The translations under genes and the position numbers were made by a program. Shown one piece after another: positions 17,236 through 26,257 of a stretch of 32,048 nt of DNA. This DNA is from Marinigracilibium pacificum (GTDB lineage: Bacteria; Bacteroidota; Bacteroidia; Cytophagales; Cyclobacteriaceae), in NCBI RefSeq assembly GCF_012926615.1, contig NZ_JABBNU010000018.1:1-32048 (forward strand). The letters are read 5' to 3'. The notes below the pieces were generated by a model that was not told the DNA's origin, made no database searches, and saw only the letters and a list, made by a program, of their open reading frames with translations. Positions within the stretch are counted from its first letter, which is position 1. Each line of letters opens with the position of its first letter.

Positions 17236-18099
17236 TTAAAAGGTTTTCAGGTCTTTTGTTGTAAAGGTCCATTCTGGAGTTTTCAGCGTTCCACTTTTAA
17301 CAAGATACCAAGGGGATTGCAAATCTCGAGGATTTGCCAGTATTTGAATTTCCTGAGCAGGCATAAAACTTTGAGCCAGCATCATCAAATTCTCTCCTTT
17401 CTGATTAACGGCCATATCTACCACAATTACAGCATGACCTGGCGAACCTCCTTGAATAAAAACATCACCAATTTCAATTTGGCTAATATCCTTTGACTTT
17501 AATTCCTTAGACAGAGAAAGAGTTCCTGCATAGCTAAAGACCATTTCTAAATATCTCCAGTAACTTTTGTCATTGTCTCCAGACTGACCTCCTGCATACC
17601 AGCTTACATTATTTCCGGAAACCCTTATTCTATTTCCATTCATCCAGTTTTGATAATCTGCCTTGAAACCATTAGTGAAATTAAAATGGATTTCATCATA
17701 CCGTTTTTGAGCTCTGAGATAATCTGCTCTTAAACGCATTATGGCATCAGCACATTGATGAAGATTTTTTGTTCCTATTGGTAAATCAACAACTGCTAAA
17801 TAGACTCCCGCCCTTGTTTTCCGGCGTCCATCATAATATAAAACACTCTCACCCTTACCCTTCAAAGGCAAATCTCTTAGGAAACTCCCAAATGAGTCAG
17901 GCTGAACATCAGTTCTTTTGTAACCTTCCGGCGTAGAAAACCTTGTGAGCACCGTATTTCCGTCTGGTTCATCTACATGTTGAATACTTTTATTTGAAAA
18001 ATCAGAATCAGTTAAAGCTGATCCGGATTGACTGTCCTGACATGAAAATATTATTGAAACAATAATTAAAATATTTACTATCATATAACGAGAAGTCAT
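17236..18099 (-). CDS. DUF4846 lipoprotein
   Basis: 287 aa. Lipoprotein signal ending in IFSC (about Cys20). It matches the DUF4846 pattern: LHQCADAIMRLRADYLRAQK (about 112-131), then FTNGFKADYQNWMNG, and GDVFIQGGSPGHAVIVVDMA (about 218-237). The spacing of a Cys in the first motif and a His in the second suggests a papain-like/NlpC-P60-type fold, possibly permuted, but I infer this from pattern alone. If so it would be a cell-envelope cysteine hydrolase acting on peptides or acyl groups. Starts in a 4-bp overlap (ATGA) with the end of the YdjM-like gene. Confidence 0.75.
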   Translation of the reverse strand: MTSRYMIVNILIIVSIIFSCQDSQSGSALTDSDFSNKSIQHVDEPDGNTVLTRFSTPEGYKRTDVQPDSFGSFLRDLPLKGKGESVLYYDGRRKTRAGVYLAVVDLPIGTKNLHQCADAIMRLRADYLRAQKRYDEIHFNFTNGFKADYQNWMNGNRIRVSGNNVSWYAGGQSGDNDKSYWRYLEMVFSYAGTLSLSKELKSKDISQIEIGDVFIQGGSPGHAVIVVDMAVNQKGENLMMLAQSFMPAQEIQILANPRDLQSPWYLVKSGTLKTPEWTFTTKDLKTF

Positions 18100-18641
18100 G
18101 ATTTTGAGGCAAAAATCCTTTTAAGAACATACGAAAATCCAATAAAAAGCACTCCCGGAACACCAACCCATAACAACTCGCTTTTAATTACTGCCAAACC
18201 TCTGGAAGTAAAGAAATTCCCTAAGCCGATAGGCGACACCTTTATTGGTCTCCATGGCAAAAAATATCGATTATTATCAAATGGAAAAAAAGCTGCTACA
18301 CCTAATCCCCCTGTTGTTAATGCATCAAGAATAAGATGAGATGATGTCGAAATAAACAAATAAAATAGAATAATAATCCCTGATCCGGTAAACAAATAAT
18401 TCTTATAAAACAGGACAGTTAATATTAAAGAAAGCATGAAAGCAAATAAAAACGAATGAGTAAAACCACGATGTCCCCAGATACTTTCATAAGGGATTCC
18501 AAATTTAAATGCTATTACATCAGCATCCGGAATAATAGAACAAATCATTCCTAACGCTATTAATTTCCAAAGATTTACTTTTGAAGGTAATATAGAACCA
18601 GTCGATAGTGCCGCGAAGGCATGTCCAAAAAGTGATGCCAT
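18096..18641 (-). CDS. YdjM/YbcI-type inner-membrane metal-dependent hydrolase
   Basis: 181 aa, about four membrane helices. Family motifs are the N-terminal GHAFAALSTG with H7, IPDADVI (about 37-43), the signature HRGFTHS (57-63), a later HLILDALTTGG, and NRYFLPWRPIKVSP. These conserved His/Asp residues are thought to bind a metal at the membrane; the reaction is unproven for most members. Overlaps the serine hydrolase stop by 1 bp (TAATG) and the next gene by 4 bp, so it is tightly coupled to both. Confidence 0.85.
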   Translation of the reverse strand: MASLFGHAFAALSTGSILPSKVNLWKLIALGMICSIIPDADVIAFKFGIPYESIWGHRGFTHSFLFAFMLSLILTVLFYKNYLFTGSGIIILFYLFISTSSHLILDALTTGGLGVAAFFPFDNNRYFLPWRPIKVSPIGLGNFFTSRGLAVIKSELLWVGVPGVLFIGFSYVLKRIFASKS

Positions 18642-19822
18642 TAGTTATTTTTTGATGCTTCTTCTAAAAGTTTCTTAATCATGTCAAGATAAAAAATTTT
18701 TGCTCCACCAAAGGTATTTGGAGGTGAATTAACAAAAACAATTGCACCTGTACTTTCTTCAGGATCAAACGATACCACCGTCGCAACTCCCGGATCACCA
18801 CCGGTATGAGAAGGCAATCTCTTCATTAATAAATAATAAAACCAATGGTCAAACTCATTATAATTCCATGCAATCGCCTGATGTTTATCTGTATCCGGGA
18901 ATTGGACCCTTAACATTTCATGGATTGTTTCTGCTTTCAAAAAGCGATGTCCATTCACCACACCTTTATTCAGCATTAACTCAATAATTTTCGAATAATC
19001 AGATACAGTTGTTCTTATTTGTCCATCCGGATAATCTGCATATCCGTAATGTTTTAATACAGTTGGAGAATTCCCTTTTTTATCAGCAAGTTCATGTGGG
19101 TTTGCAATATTATCATGAGGTATATCTCTTAAAAACCAATAAGTATTATTCATGCCCAATGGTTCAAATACCTCTTTATACATATACTCCTCAAATTCAA
19201 CCCCTGATACCAATTCAATAATATATCCACACAATACTATTCCCATGTTACTATAAACTCTTTGTGTTAAGGGCGGATCTGCTGAAAAGTTCTTTACAGA
19301 ATCATAATATTTTTCACCTTTGACAAAATACTCCCTGATAAAATCATGAAGTTCAACAGGTGAATCACCACCTTCTTCAGTTGTATATAAAGGAGTAAGA
19401 ACATCCCAGTTATCAATTATTGATGAAGAATGACTCAGTAACATCCTTATGGTGATCTTTGATTCCGGATGATTCGGGTTGCAAATTTCAAATGGCAGGT
19501 AATCATTAATATTGGCATCAAGATCAATAACACCCTCTTCATATAGTTTCATTATTCCGATTGCTGTAATAGGCTTGGTCGAAGAGGCAATCATAAAAAG
19601 GGTAGTATCATTAACAGGATTATTATCCAGATAATTCTTCACCCCATAACTATTTTTCCATTTTAATTGCCCTTTAGAAAGATAAGCAGCCTGAAGCCCC
19701 ACAATCCCGAGCTTTTCAATCTTATTAGAAAAATATCTATCAAGCTTTGTCTTATCCTGGGTAAACCCAATAAAACTTAGAATACTTGAAAGCAAAAACC
19801 ATATCAGAAATTTGACCTTCAT
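18641..19822 (-). CDS. Serine beta-lactamase-family hydrolase, secreted
   Basis: 393 aa from the ATG at 19822; a GTG two codons earlier (19828) is possible, but the AAAGG site sits 9 nt from the ATG and only 3 nt from the GTG. Signal peptide about 1-21 (ending FIGFTQD). Catalytic motifs: S80-S-T-K83, Y190-S-N192 and H339-T-G-G342. This is the class C beta-lactamase/esterase/DD-peptidase-like superfamily. Periplasmic. Its placement between membrane and envelope enzymes suggests cell-wall or glycan-linked substrates, but that is inference. Only superfamily-level similarity to the hydrolase at 5555-6685. Confidence 0.87.
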   Translation of the reverse strand: MKVKFLIWFLLSSILSFIGFTQDKTKLDRYFSNKIEKLGIVGLQAAYLSKGQLKWKNSYGVKNYLDNNPVNDTTLFMIASSTKPITAIGIMKLYEEGVIDLDANINDYLPFEICNPNHPESKITIRMLLSHSSSIIDNWDVLTPLYTTEEGGDSPVELHDFIREYFVKGEKYYDSVKNFSADPPLTQRVYSNMGIVLCGYIIELVSGVEFEEYMYKEVFEPLGMNNTYWFLRDIPHDNIANPHELADKKGNSPTVLKHYGYADYPDGQIRTTVSDYSKIIELMLNKGVVNGHRFLKAETIHEMLRVQFPDTDKHQAIAWNYNEFDHWFYYLLMKRLPSHTGGDPGVATVVSFDPEESTGAIVFVNSPPNTFGGAKIFYLDMIKKLLEEASKNN

Positions 19823-19827
19823 TTTCA

Positions 19828-20499
19828 CTAACCTTTTAACAATGATTGCCTAATCGAGACAACATGATAAAATATAGCAAATGGTAATAAAATTCCTGGT
19901 AACAATACAAATGGAAATTCGGTAAGATTAGCTCTGTTTACTTCTTCAGGAAAGTTATCAGTCAGATAATATGTGGCTACAAAAGTTAATCCCGTACCTG
20001 TTAAAATCACTAATGAAATTATATTCCAGGCCAGAACTCCTTTTTTACCAATGAAATTTTTGACCATCAGAAATCCTGTAAATAGAGCAGAAATACCAAC
20101 AATAATATCATAGTTGGTCCCGTCAAAACTTACACCTGCAGGAAAAAAACCATAGAGTATAGCTCCGAATATCAACATTTCCACTCCAACTCTGAAAGCC
20201 TGAATAAATACAGGAAAGGTCTGTGAAAACACCGAAAGATTTCTTTTGAATATTGACTGACCAGTTAACCAAACAGATAAAATAATGGAAGGTATAATTA
20301 TCAATAATGGAACTCTGGGAGGTAAATCAAAAGATTTTAAGACCCCAGAAAAACTCAACCCTAAAATATAAATCATCCAAATAGTAATGATCAACAAATA
20401 ATTTCTTGTTAGTTTATTCTTTTCCGGTGACTTTAAAAAAAATACAATGGGACTTACAATCATTAAGATTGAGAGCAATAAAAATCCTATTTTAATCAT
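19828..20499 (-). CDS. Seven-helix membrane protein of unknown function
   Basis: 223 aa with about seven hydrophobic segments (about 3-22, 34-53, 63-83, 94-117, 130-148, 155-178, 195-215). Short loops are Lys/Arg-rich. No family, catalytic or transport motif recognised. Its TAG ends 5 bp before the ATG of the serine hydrolase, and it begins 24 bp after the aldose epimerase, so it is in the middle of the directon. Confidence 0.7.
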   Translation of the reverse strand: MIKIGFLLLSILMIVSPIVFFLKSPEKNKLTRNYLLIITIWMIYILGLSFSGVLKSFDLPPRVPLLIIIPSIILSVWLTGQSIFKRNLSVFSQTFPVFIQAFRVGVEMLIFGAILYGFFPAGVSFDGTNYDIIVGISALFTGFLMVKNFIGKKGVLAWNIISLVILTGTGLTFVATYYLTDNFPEEVNRANLTEFPFVLLPGILLPFAIFYHVVSIRQSLLKG

Positions 20500-20523
20500 T
20501 GGGCAAATGTTTTAAACTTTAAT

Positions 20524-21567
20524 TTATAAATTATAAAACTTATAAACACTTTGATGACGATATAATTCCATTGGATTTAAAATTGCTGAAGGAAAGGACA
20601 TATGATTAGGAGAATCTGGAAAAAACTGAGTCTCCAAACACACCCCATTATTCTTTTTATAATTAGCTCCACCTTTTCCTTTTACACCATCCAGAAAATT
20701 GCCCGAATAAAACTGAATCCCTGGCATTGTTGTAAATACATCCATTCCTCTTCCTGATGATTCACTTATTAAAGTTGCTGCATTGTAAAGTAAAGAGTCA
20801 TATTGCAGCACATAATTATGATCAAATCCTGATCCCATGACCAATTGTTCATCCTCCATCGTAATTTGATTTCGGATAAGTTTTGGCGTTCTAAAATCAA
20901 AAGGTGTTTTTGACACAGATTTTAAATATCCTAAAGGAATAGAAGTACTATCTATAGGCGTGAACTTTTCTGAATTTATCTGAAGCTTATGATCTAATAT
21001 TGACCCTGAACCATTTAAATTAAAATAAGCATGATTGGTAAGAGAAACTATTGTCGGAGCATCTGTTGAAGCAAAATAATCTATTATCAATTCATCATCA
21101 TCAGATAATGAGTAAGTCACATGCACTTTCAAATTACCGGGATATCCATCTTCACTATCCTTGCTTAGGTAAGTAAATTGTATTTTGTCTTCAACTATCT
21201 TATAATCCCAAACTTTGGTATTAAACCCACTTCCACCATGCAGATGATTCGGACCATTATTTACAGAAAGGGTATATTCTTGATCCTCAACTCTAAATTT
21301 CCCTTTTGCAATTCTATTCGCAAATCTTCCAATAGTTGACCCAAAAAAGAATTTATCATAGATTAATTCCTCTAACGTTTCATACCCTAACAAAAGGTCT
21401 GTAAACTGACTTGCCATATTAAGGTGTCTCAAAGAAAGCCAATGTGCCCCATAATTTGAAAATTCGGCCTGTGTTCCATTCCTGTTTTCCAGAGTAAACT
21501 TGAAGATTTCATAATCTTCAATATTCCCCCACTTATCCACCTGGATATTATTCCTTTTATTTATCAA
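20524..21567 (-). CDS. galM: Aldose 1-epimerase (galactose mutarotase)
   Basis: 347 aa. The mutarotase interconverts alpha and beta anomers of hexoses. Seen: GRFANRI (80-86), NHLHGG (107-112), catalytic acid H179 in LTNHAYFNL, D249 in GFDHNYV, and catalytic base E312 in CLETQFFPD. Length matches the family and there is no signal peptide, so it is cytosolic. Start codon is not ATG: the frame is closed by a stop 12 nt upstream of the TTG at 21567, leaving this TTG or the GTG at 21540 (residue 10, with AAGGA 11 nt upstream). Upstream neighbour DUF302 ends 18 bp away. No other galactose-pathway gene is nearby. Confidence 0.9.
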   Translation of the reverse strand: MINKRNNIQVDKWGNIEDYEIFKFTLENRNGTQAEFSNYGAHWLSLRHLNMASQFTDLLLGYETLEELIYDKFFFGSTIGRFANRIAKGKFRVEDQEYTLSVNNGPNHLHGGSGFNTKVWDYKIVEDKIQFTYLSKDSEDGYPGNLKVHVTYSLSDDDELIIDYFASTDAPTIVSLTNHAYFNLNGSGSILDHKLQINSEKFTPIDSTSIPLGYLKSVSKTPFDFRTPKLIRNQITMEDEQLVMGSGFDHNYVLQYDSLLYNAATLISESSGRGMDVFTTMPGIQFYSGNFLDGVKGKGGANYKKNNGVCLETQFFPDSPNHMSFPSAILNPMELYRHQSVYKFYNL

Positions 21568-21585
21568 TTCACTTTTTTAAAAAAT

Positions 21586-21975
21586 CTACAAATCATTTAT
21601 TAAACCTTGAAGCCTTTTCCTCACCTCGGAAGCAACCTCATGAAGTTCTTCATTCTGTACTGCTCCCATTGAAGCTAAAGGGTCAACAGCAGAAACTTCA
21701 ATAACTCCATCTTTATTTTCTTCAACGATAACATTACATGGTAGAAAAACTCCGATTTTATCCTCTAAATTCAATGCTTTATAGGCAAACTCAGGATTAC
21801 AGGCTCCTAATATTTTATAGTTTTTAAAGTCAACATCTAATTTCTTCTTAAATGTAGACTTTACATCTATTTCCGTTAAAATACCAAATCCTTGATCCTT
21901 TAGACGATCTGTCACCAAAGTTATTGCACCGTCAAAAGTCTGGTCAGAAAGTTTTTTGTTAAAATAATACTCCAT
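21586..21975 (-). CDS. DUF302 domain protein
   Basis: 129 aa, one DUF302 domain filling the protein: GFGILTEIDVKSTFKKKL, YKILGACNPEFAYKAL, IGVFLPCNVIVEE and VSAVDPLASMG are the family's conserved stretches, including the Cys in GACNP and PCN. DUF302 proteins are small cytosolic proteins of unsettled function, sometimes found with redox or thiol systems. First gene of the nine-gene directon; its promoter must lie in the 273-bp gap shared with the divergent desaturase. Confidence 0.88.
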   Translation of the reverse strand: MEYYFNKKLSDQTFDGAITLVTDRLKDQGFGILTEIDVKSTFKKKLDVDFKNYKILGACNPEFAYKALNLEDKIGVFLPCNVIVEENKDGVIEVSAVDPLASMGAVQNEELHEVASEVRKRLQGLINDL

Positions 21976-22248
21976 GAGATTACGTTAATTTTTTCCATTA
22001 ACAATTTAAACCAAAACCTCTAAAACCTTGTATATGAAATCAATATAAAGCCATAAATGTCAATCTCTAGTATAATTATGAACTAATTATTAATTCTATT
22101 ACACACCATTTAAAGTGTATCAGAAATTTAATTAGCTATCATGAATACAAATAGTTAAATTTGATAATTACCAATAATGAAATATAGTTTCTGGTTAAAT
22201 ATCTAATCAATTGAGACTATTTAATTAGCCAGGAAAAATTCACAATTT

Positions 22249-23364
22249 ATGATCAGATACAAATTTTCAAGAACTTTAAACAAAGAGTTTTCAGCTGAAA
22301 TAAAACAAAGAGTTAACGAATACTTTAAAAAGAACCAAATAAGAAAAACAGGTGGTGGTACAGCTTTATTCAAAGCATTTTTTGCCCTTTCGGTTTACCT
22401 AATTCCATTTGTTCTTATTTTATCCGGAGTGATTCAAAGTACACCACTTATGTTCTTGTTATGGATGTTGATGGGTGCGGGAATGGCATTTATAGGAACT
22501 TCTGTAATGCATGATGCTTTGCATGGCTCTTTATCCAACAACAAACTAATAAACAAGCTATTAGGGTTAACTGCTCCTTTGATGGGAGTTGATGGCAAAC
22601 TTTGGCAGTACCAGCATAATGTACTTCACCATACTTACACCAATATTGAGCATGCAGATGAAGATATCCAACCAAGGTACGTATTAAGATTCACTCCTAA
22701 TCAGCCTAGAAGATGGTTTCATCGATACCAGCATCTTTATGCTCCAATTTTATACAGTATCTCTACTATCCAGTGGGTTGCTGTTAAAGATTTTATAAAG
22801 GTATTCACATACAAGAAAAAAGAACTTATTAAATCTAACAAAGAAGTTGTTACTCGCCTGACAAAAGTTGCCATTGGTAAAGCTTTTTATATCGGCATTT
22901 TTCTTGTACTTCCAATTGTTGTTCTGAATCAGCCTGTTTGGTTAACTATATCAATGTTTGTCGTAATGCATATGGTAGCCGGAGTTTTATTAAGTTTAAT
23001 ATTCCAACCTGCACACGTTGTTCCTACTTCTGACTTCATTATGCAAGATGAACAACTTATTCAGGAAAACTGGTCTGTACATCAAATATTGACCACTTCT
23101 AATTTTGCAATGAGAAATAAAGTGCTTTCATATTTTATTGGAGGACTAAACTTCCAGGTTGAACATCACTTATTCCCGAATATTTGCCATATTCATTATC
23201 CGGAAATATCAAAGATTATTCAAAAGACAACTGAAAAATATAAGCTTCCATACTTCTACGAAAAATCATTTAGATCAGCGCTTAAAAGTCATTTTAAACT
23301 TTTAAAAACTCTTGGGCGACAAGACGAACTAAAGATAGATTACGAATTAAGAATGGCAGCATAA
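22249..23364 (+). CDS. Membrane fatty acid desaturase
   Basis: 371 aa. It carries the three histidine boxes of membrane di-iron desaturases: HDALH (88-92), HNVLHH (123-128, followed by TYTN) and QVEHH (303-307), with paired membrane helices at about 45-85 and 208-250. The QxxHH third box and N-terminal length place it with front-end/acyl-lipid or acyl-CoA desaturases rather than simple delta-9 stearoyl enzymes; regiospecificity is not readable. It inserts a double bond into membrane acyl chains using O2 and an external electron donor (no cytochrome b5 domain seen). Monocistronic; the 273-bp upstream gap shows no clear promoter match. Confidence 0.9.
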   Translation: MIRYKFSRTLNKEFSAEIKQRVNEYFKKNQIRKTGGGTALFKAFFALSVYLIPFVLILSGVIQSTPLMFLLWMLMGAGMAFIGTSVMHDALHGSLSNNKLINKLLGLTAPLMGVDGKLWQYQHNVLHHTYTNIEHADEDIQPRYVLRFTPNQPRRWFHRYQHLYAPILYSISTIQWVAVKDFIKVFTYKKKELIKSNKEVVTRLTKVAIGKAFYIGIFLVLPIVVLNQPVWLTISMFVVMHMVAGVLLSLIFQPAHVVPTSDFIMQDEQLIQENWSVHQILTTSNFAMRNKVLSYFIGGLNFQVEHHLFPNICHIHYPEISKIIQKTTEKYKLPYFYEKSFRSALKSHFKLLKTLGRQDELKIDYELRMAA

Positions 23365-23371
23365 GACTAAT

Positions 23372-23397
23372 AAAGGGGCTTTAAAGCCCCTTTTATA
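23372..23397. terminator. Bidirectional terminator
   Basis: Arms AAAGGGGCTT (23372-23381) and AAGCCCCTTT (23384-23393), followed by TTATATTTTT. It sits 8 bp after the desaturase stop and abuts the end of the convergent dehydrogenase. Confidence 0.8.
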
Positions 23398-24385
23398 TTT
23401 TTACTTCATTCTGACATTTATCACCCTTTTCAAGATCTGATAAATTGCTCAAGGTTGTTTTGGATATTTCTTCTAATGCCTCTCTTGTAAAAAATCCCTG
23501 ATGAGCTGTGATCAAAACATTTGGGAATGTCATTAATCTGGAGATATCATCATCTTGAATTATCTTTTCCGATAAATCTTTAAAAAACAATTTCTCTTCC
23601 TGTTCATATACATCAATTCCCAAATACCCCAACTTACCAGATTTTAATGCTGTAATTGCATTAGAAGTATCAATAAGTGCTCCTCTAGAAGTATTTATTA
23701 ACATAACGCCATCCTTCATTTTATTTATTGAGTCTTCATTTATCAAATGAAAAGTTTGAGGCAACAATGGGCAATGAAGTGAAATAATATCTGATCTACC
23801 AAACAAATCATCTAAATCGGTATATTCTACACCTGCCAATACTAGCTCATTAGATTTATTGATATCATATGCAATTACATTACACCCAAAACCCAACATT
23901 ATTTTTGCAAATAACATTCCTATATGACCTGTGCCGATAACTCCCACAGTTTTACCATATATATCAAATCCGGTTAACCTTTCTAGTGAAAAATTACTTT
24001 CTCTTATTCTATTATAGGCTTTATGAGTCTTCCTGTTTAATGTCAAAATCAATGCAACAGCATGTTCTGCTACTGCTTGAGGAGAATATGAAGGAACGCG
24101 AACAACGGTTACCCCATTTACCTTTGCAGATTCCAAGTCAACATTGTTAAAACCTGCGCACCTTAAAGCAATAACCTTCACTCCATTTTTCACCAATTCT
24201 ACTATCACTTCATTATTTAAATTATCATTTACAAACACACAAACAGCTTCATATCCAACTGTAAGATTAACTGTATCAACATTTAATGGAGCCTCAAAAA
24301 AAGTTAATTCATGTTCACTTGAAGTATTGAACTTATTAAAATAATGTCTATCGTATGATTTGGTACTAAACACAGCAGTTTTCAT
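23393..24385 (-). CDS. ldhA: D-lactate dehydrogenase (NAD-dependent)
   Basis: 330 aa, the same length as fermentative LdhA. The N-terminus MKTAVFSTKSYDRHYF matches that family. NAD-binding glycine motif VIGTGHIG (149-156), catalytic R234 (NTSRGALID), E263 (DVYEQE) and H295 (TAHQGFFT) are all present. Reduces pyruvate to D-lactate with NADH in the cytosol; a related 2-hydroxyacid dehydrogenase role cannot be excluded, but the FSTKSYD start and EQEEKLFF stretch favour lactate. Single gene with its own upstream region. Confidence 0.9.
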   Translation of the reverse strand: MKTAVFSTKSYDRHYFNKFNTSSEHELTFFEAPLNVDTVNLTVGYEAVCVFVNDNLNNEVIVELVKNGVKVIALRCAGFNNVDLESAKVNGVTVVRVPSYSPQAVAEHAVALILTLNRKTHKAYNRIRESNFSLERLTGFDIYGKTVGVIGTGHIGMLFAKIMLGFGCNVIAYDINKSNELVLAGVEYTDLDDLFGRSDIISLHCPLLPQTFHLINEDSINKMKDGVMLINTSRGALIDTSNAITALKSGKLGYLGIDVYEQEEKLFFKDLSEKIIQDDDISRLMTFPNVLITAHQGFFTREALEEISKTTLSNLSDLEKGDKCQNEVKI

Positions 24386-24582
24386 GATGGTCTGTTATTT
24401 TAGGTGAAGAAGCAATTTCAGTTCTATTAAAGTGCTATCGAAAATAAATTATCCGATTTCCTAATTTAAAATCAATTCTGGTATAAACTATCAAAAAACA
24501 AAATGACACTGACGAATATTAATAATTACACTGAAACATCTGTGATTTATTATGAATATGATAAGCTAAATACTAGATCATA

Positions 24583-24609
24583 AAAAGAGCCACTAATGTG
24601 GCTCCTTTT
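24583..24609 (-). terminator. Terminator of the alpha-amylase gene
   Basis: Stem GAGCCAC / GTGGCTC with a 4-nt loop. Read on the minus strand it follows the amylase stop by about 25 bp and ends in TTTTTATG. Confidence 0.75.
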
Positions 24610-24631
24610 AACTGACCTAAACCTAATTGCG

Positions 24632-26014
24632 TTACATTCTACTCCAGATTGTATAGCTATTTGGAGGACATTGGATTTTCACCCATCCATTGCCCTGAGT
24701 CACAGGTTCCCAACTTGAGTTACCTGTATAATCTTTAATTCTAATACTATTCCAGTTAGTCTGTACCCATCTCTCAACCCATGATCCTGAATCATTTAGA
24801 TAAACTACAATTCCAGGATTACCATTACGTCTGGCTATATACTCATCATTGTCAACGTGAAGAATACTTGTATTTCCGACTGCCAGATTTCTATGAATCC
24901 ATATCAGATTTTTTAGTTTATCCTTATTTAACCATTCTTCATAATCTCTATAAAATATCGTAGGATATCCTTCGTGAGTCAATATATAAGCATATGCATG
25001 CATTTTATCCCAGATAATATCCGTATCATGATTAGATACAAATGTCACTGCTTTAGAAGGATCTCTTTTCCAAAGCATATCAGCATTCAATTTAGTAAGG
25101 TCATTACCATCGAATGCTTCATCTAACTTATAATAACATGCAAAGTCAAATGCAGAGGCCTTTCTATTTGTGCTGTTAACCCAGTTTTTGAGGTTATTTG
25201 CATTACCATCCCAGTTTTCACCAACAGCAAAGCCACCTACCTCATTGACCCAGTCTCTTACAACCCAGCCTCCAAAGCCTTTAACATAATCGAATCGCCA
25301 GCCATCAAAGCCTATAACATTCTTATAATACTTTGCTACACTGTTACTATTTTTCCAGAGCCAACCCTGAACATAGGGTACTGAATGACTAAGATCCGGA
25401 AATCCGGCAAACACGCCCTGGTCATTATTGGCATAGTTATTCGGATGAAAGTCACCTGCTGAACGAAAGAATTTACCTGATGCGGGGTTATAGTCAGTGT
25501 AAGTCTTAGTACCTGTAAACGGATTGTTTTCTAAAGCTCCTCCGCTGTTATGGTTAATTACAATATCTGCATATACCTGAATATTCTTATTATGAGCAGT
25601 ATTAATAAGACTAATCAATTCATTTTTGGAGCCAAATCTGGTTTCAACCGATCCCATTTGATTGTATTCCCCAAGGTCAAAGTAATCAAATGGGTCATAA
25701 CCCATTGAGTAAGGGCCATTCATTGCTTTTGAAACAGGGGGAAGCCATATTGCGCTGATACCGGCAGCATCCCAATCTGAAATCTTTGACTTTATCGTGT
25801 TGTACCAATTACCGCCTGCGGGTACATCCCAATAAAATGCTTGCATAATTACTCCCCCTCCGGGACCAGCAGATCGCTCATTTTCTGATATGGGTGGGGT
25901 TACTTCAATTACCTCCTGATGTGATGGGGCAACTGGCTGTTCTTCTAGATTTGAGCAGGCACACAGCAATCCTGCAACACATAATAATGCGCCATGTTTA
26001 ATTTGGGTAAACAT
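24632..26014 (-). CDS. Lipoprotein alpha-amylase, GH13, archaeal (Pyrococcus-like) type
   Basis: 460 aa. Lipoprotein signal ending LLCAC (Cys20), followed by SNLEEQ, an acidic context compatible with surface export in Bacteroidota, and a low-complexity linker to about residue 50. GH13 core: [13 protein letters not shown] (53-65), region I DIVINH (150-155), nucleophile D242 in [10 protein letters not shown], acid/base E266 in AVGENWD, and D330 in SNHDTD. The stretches [24 protein letters not shown] and [20 protein letters not shown] are, from memory, nearly those of Pyrococcus secreted alpha-amylase (GH13_7), though the Cys pair used there for zinc is replaced by Asn here. It hydrolyses alpha-1,4 glucan internally. 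No SusC/SusD or other starch genes adjoin. Confidence 0.92.
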   Translation of the reverse strand: MFTQIKHGALLCVAGLLCACSNLEEQPVAPSHQEVIEVTPPISENERSAGPGGGVIMQAFYWDVPAGGNWYNTIKSKISDWDAAGISAIWLPPVSKAMNGPYSMGYDPFDYFDLGEYNQMGSVETRFGSKNELISLINTAHNKNIQVYADIVINHNSGGALENNPFTGTKTYTDYNPASGKFFRSAGDFHPNNYANNDQGVFAGFPDLSHSVPYVQGWLWKNSNSVAKYYKNVIGFDGWRFDYVKGFGGWVVRDWVNEVGGFAVGENWDGNANNLKNWVNSTNRKASAFDFACYYKLDEAFDGNDLTKLNADMLWKRDPSKAVTFVSNHDTDIIWDKMHAYAYILTHEGYPTIFYRDYEEWLNKDKLKNLIWIHRNLAVGNTSILHVDNDEYIARRNGNPGIVVYLNDSGSWVERWVQTNWNSIRIKDYTGNSSWEPVTQGNGWVKIQCPPNSYTIWSRM

Positions 26015-26088
26015 AATAATTAGTTTTGGTTTTAATCTAAACTAATTAAAAATCAGACATTTACAACACCTCTACACAACATATTTAC

Positions 26089-26112
26089 CCGCAAACGTTA
26101 CCGCAAACGTTT
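26089..26112. promoter_or_regulatory. 12-bp tandem operator upstream of amylase
   Basis: Two adjacent copies, CCGCAAACGTTA (26089-26100) and CCGCAAACGTTT (26101-26112), each with a self-complementary AACGTT core. The GCAAACGTTT pattern is the kind bound by LacI/GalR-family sugar regulators. It lies 75-98 bp before the amylase start, suiting control by sugar. No such regulator is in the window. Confidence 0.5.
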
Positions 26113-26149
26113 TCTAATTAAAGCTATTTTTAAACTTTTATATAAATTC

Positions 26150-26166
26150 AACCTTTTGCAAAGGTT
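26150..26166. repeat. Perfect palindrome AACCTTT-TGC-AAAGGTT
   Basis: 7-bp arms with a 3-bp spacer, between the amylase operator and the TPR-gene terminator. Could be a protein-binding site or a weak hairpin; nothing decides between them. Confidence 0.3.
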
Positions 26167-26171
26167 TGCAC

Positions 26172-26199
26172 AAAAAAAAGGCCGGTCTTACCGGCCTTT
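26172..26199 (-). terminator. Terminator of the TPR lipoprotein gene
   Basis: Perfect 10-bp stem AAAGGCCGGT (26177-26186) / ACCGGCCTTT (26190-26199) with a 3-nt loop; on the minus strand a run of eight T follows. A second, bulged hairpin (26204-26229) lies between it and the stop codon. Confidence 0.85.
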
Positions 26200-26257
26200 A
26201 CCTGATGTTTAAAGTACTCTTTAACATCGGCTATAATATCATAAACGAAGCAAATTA

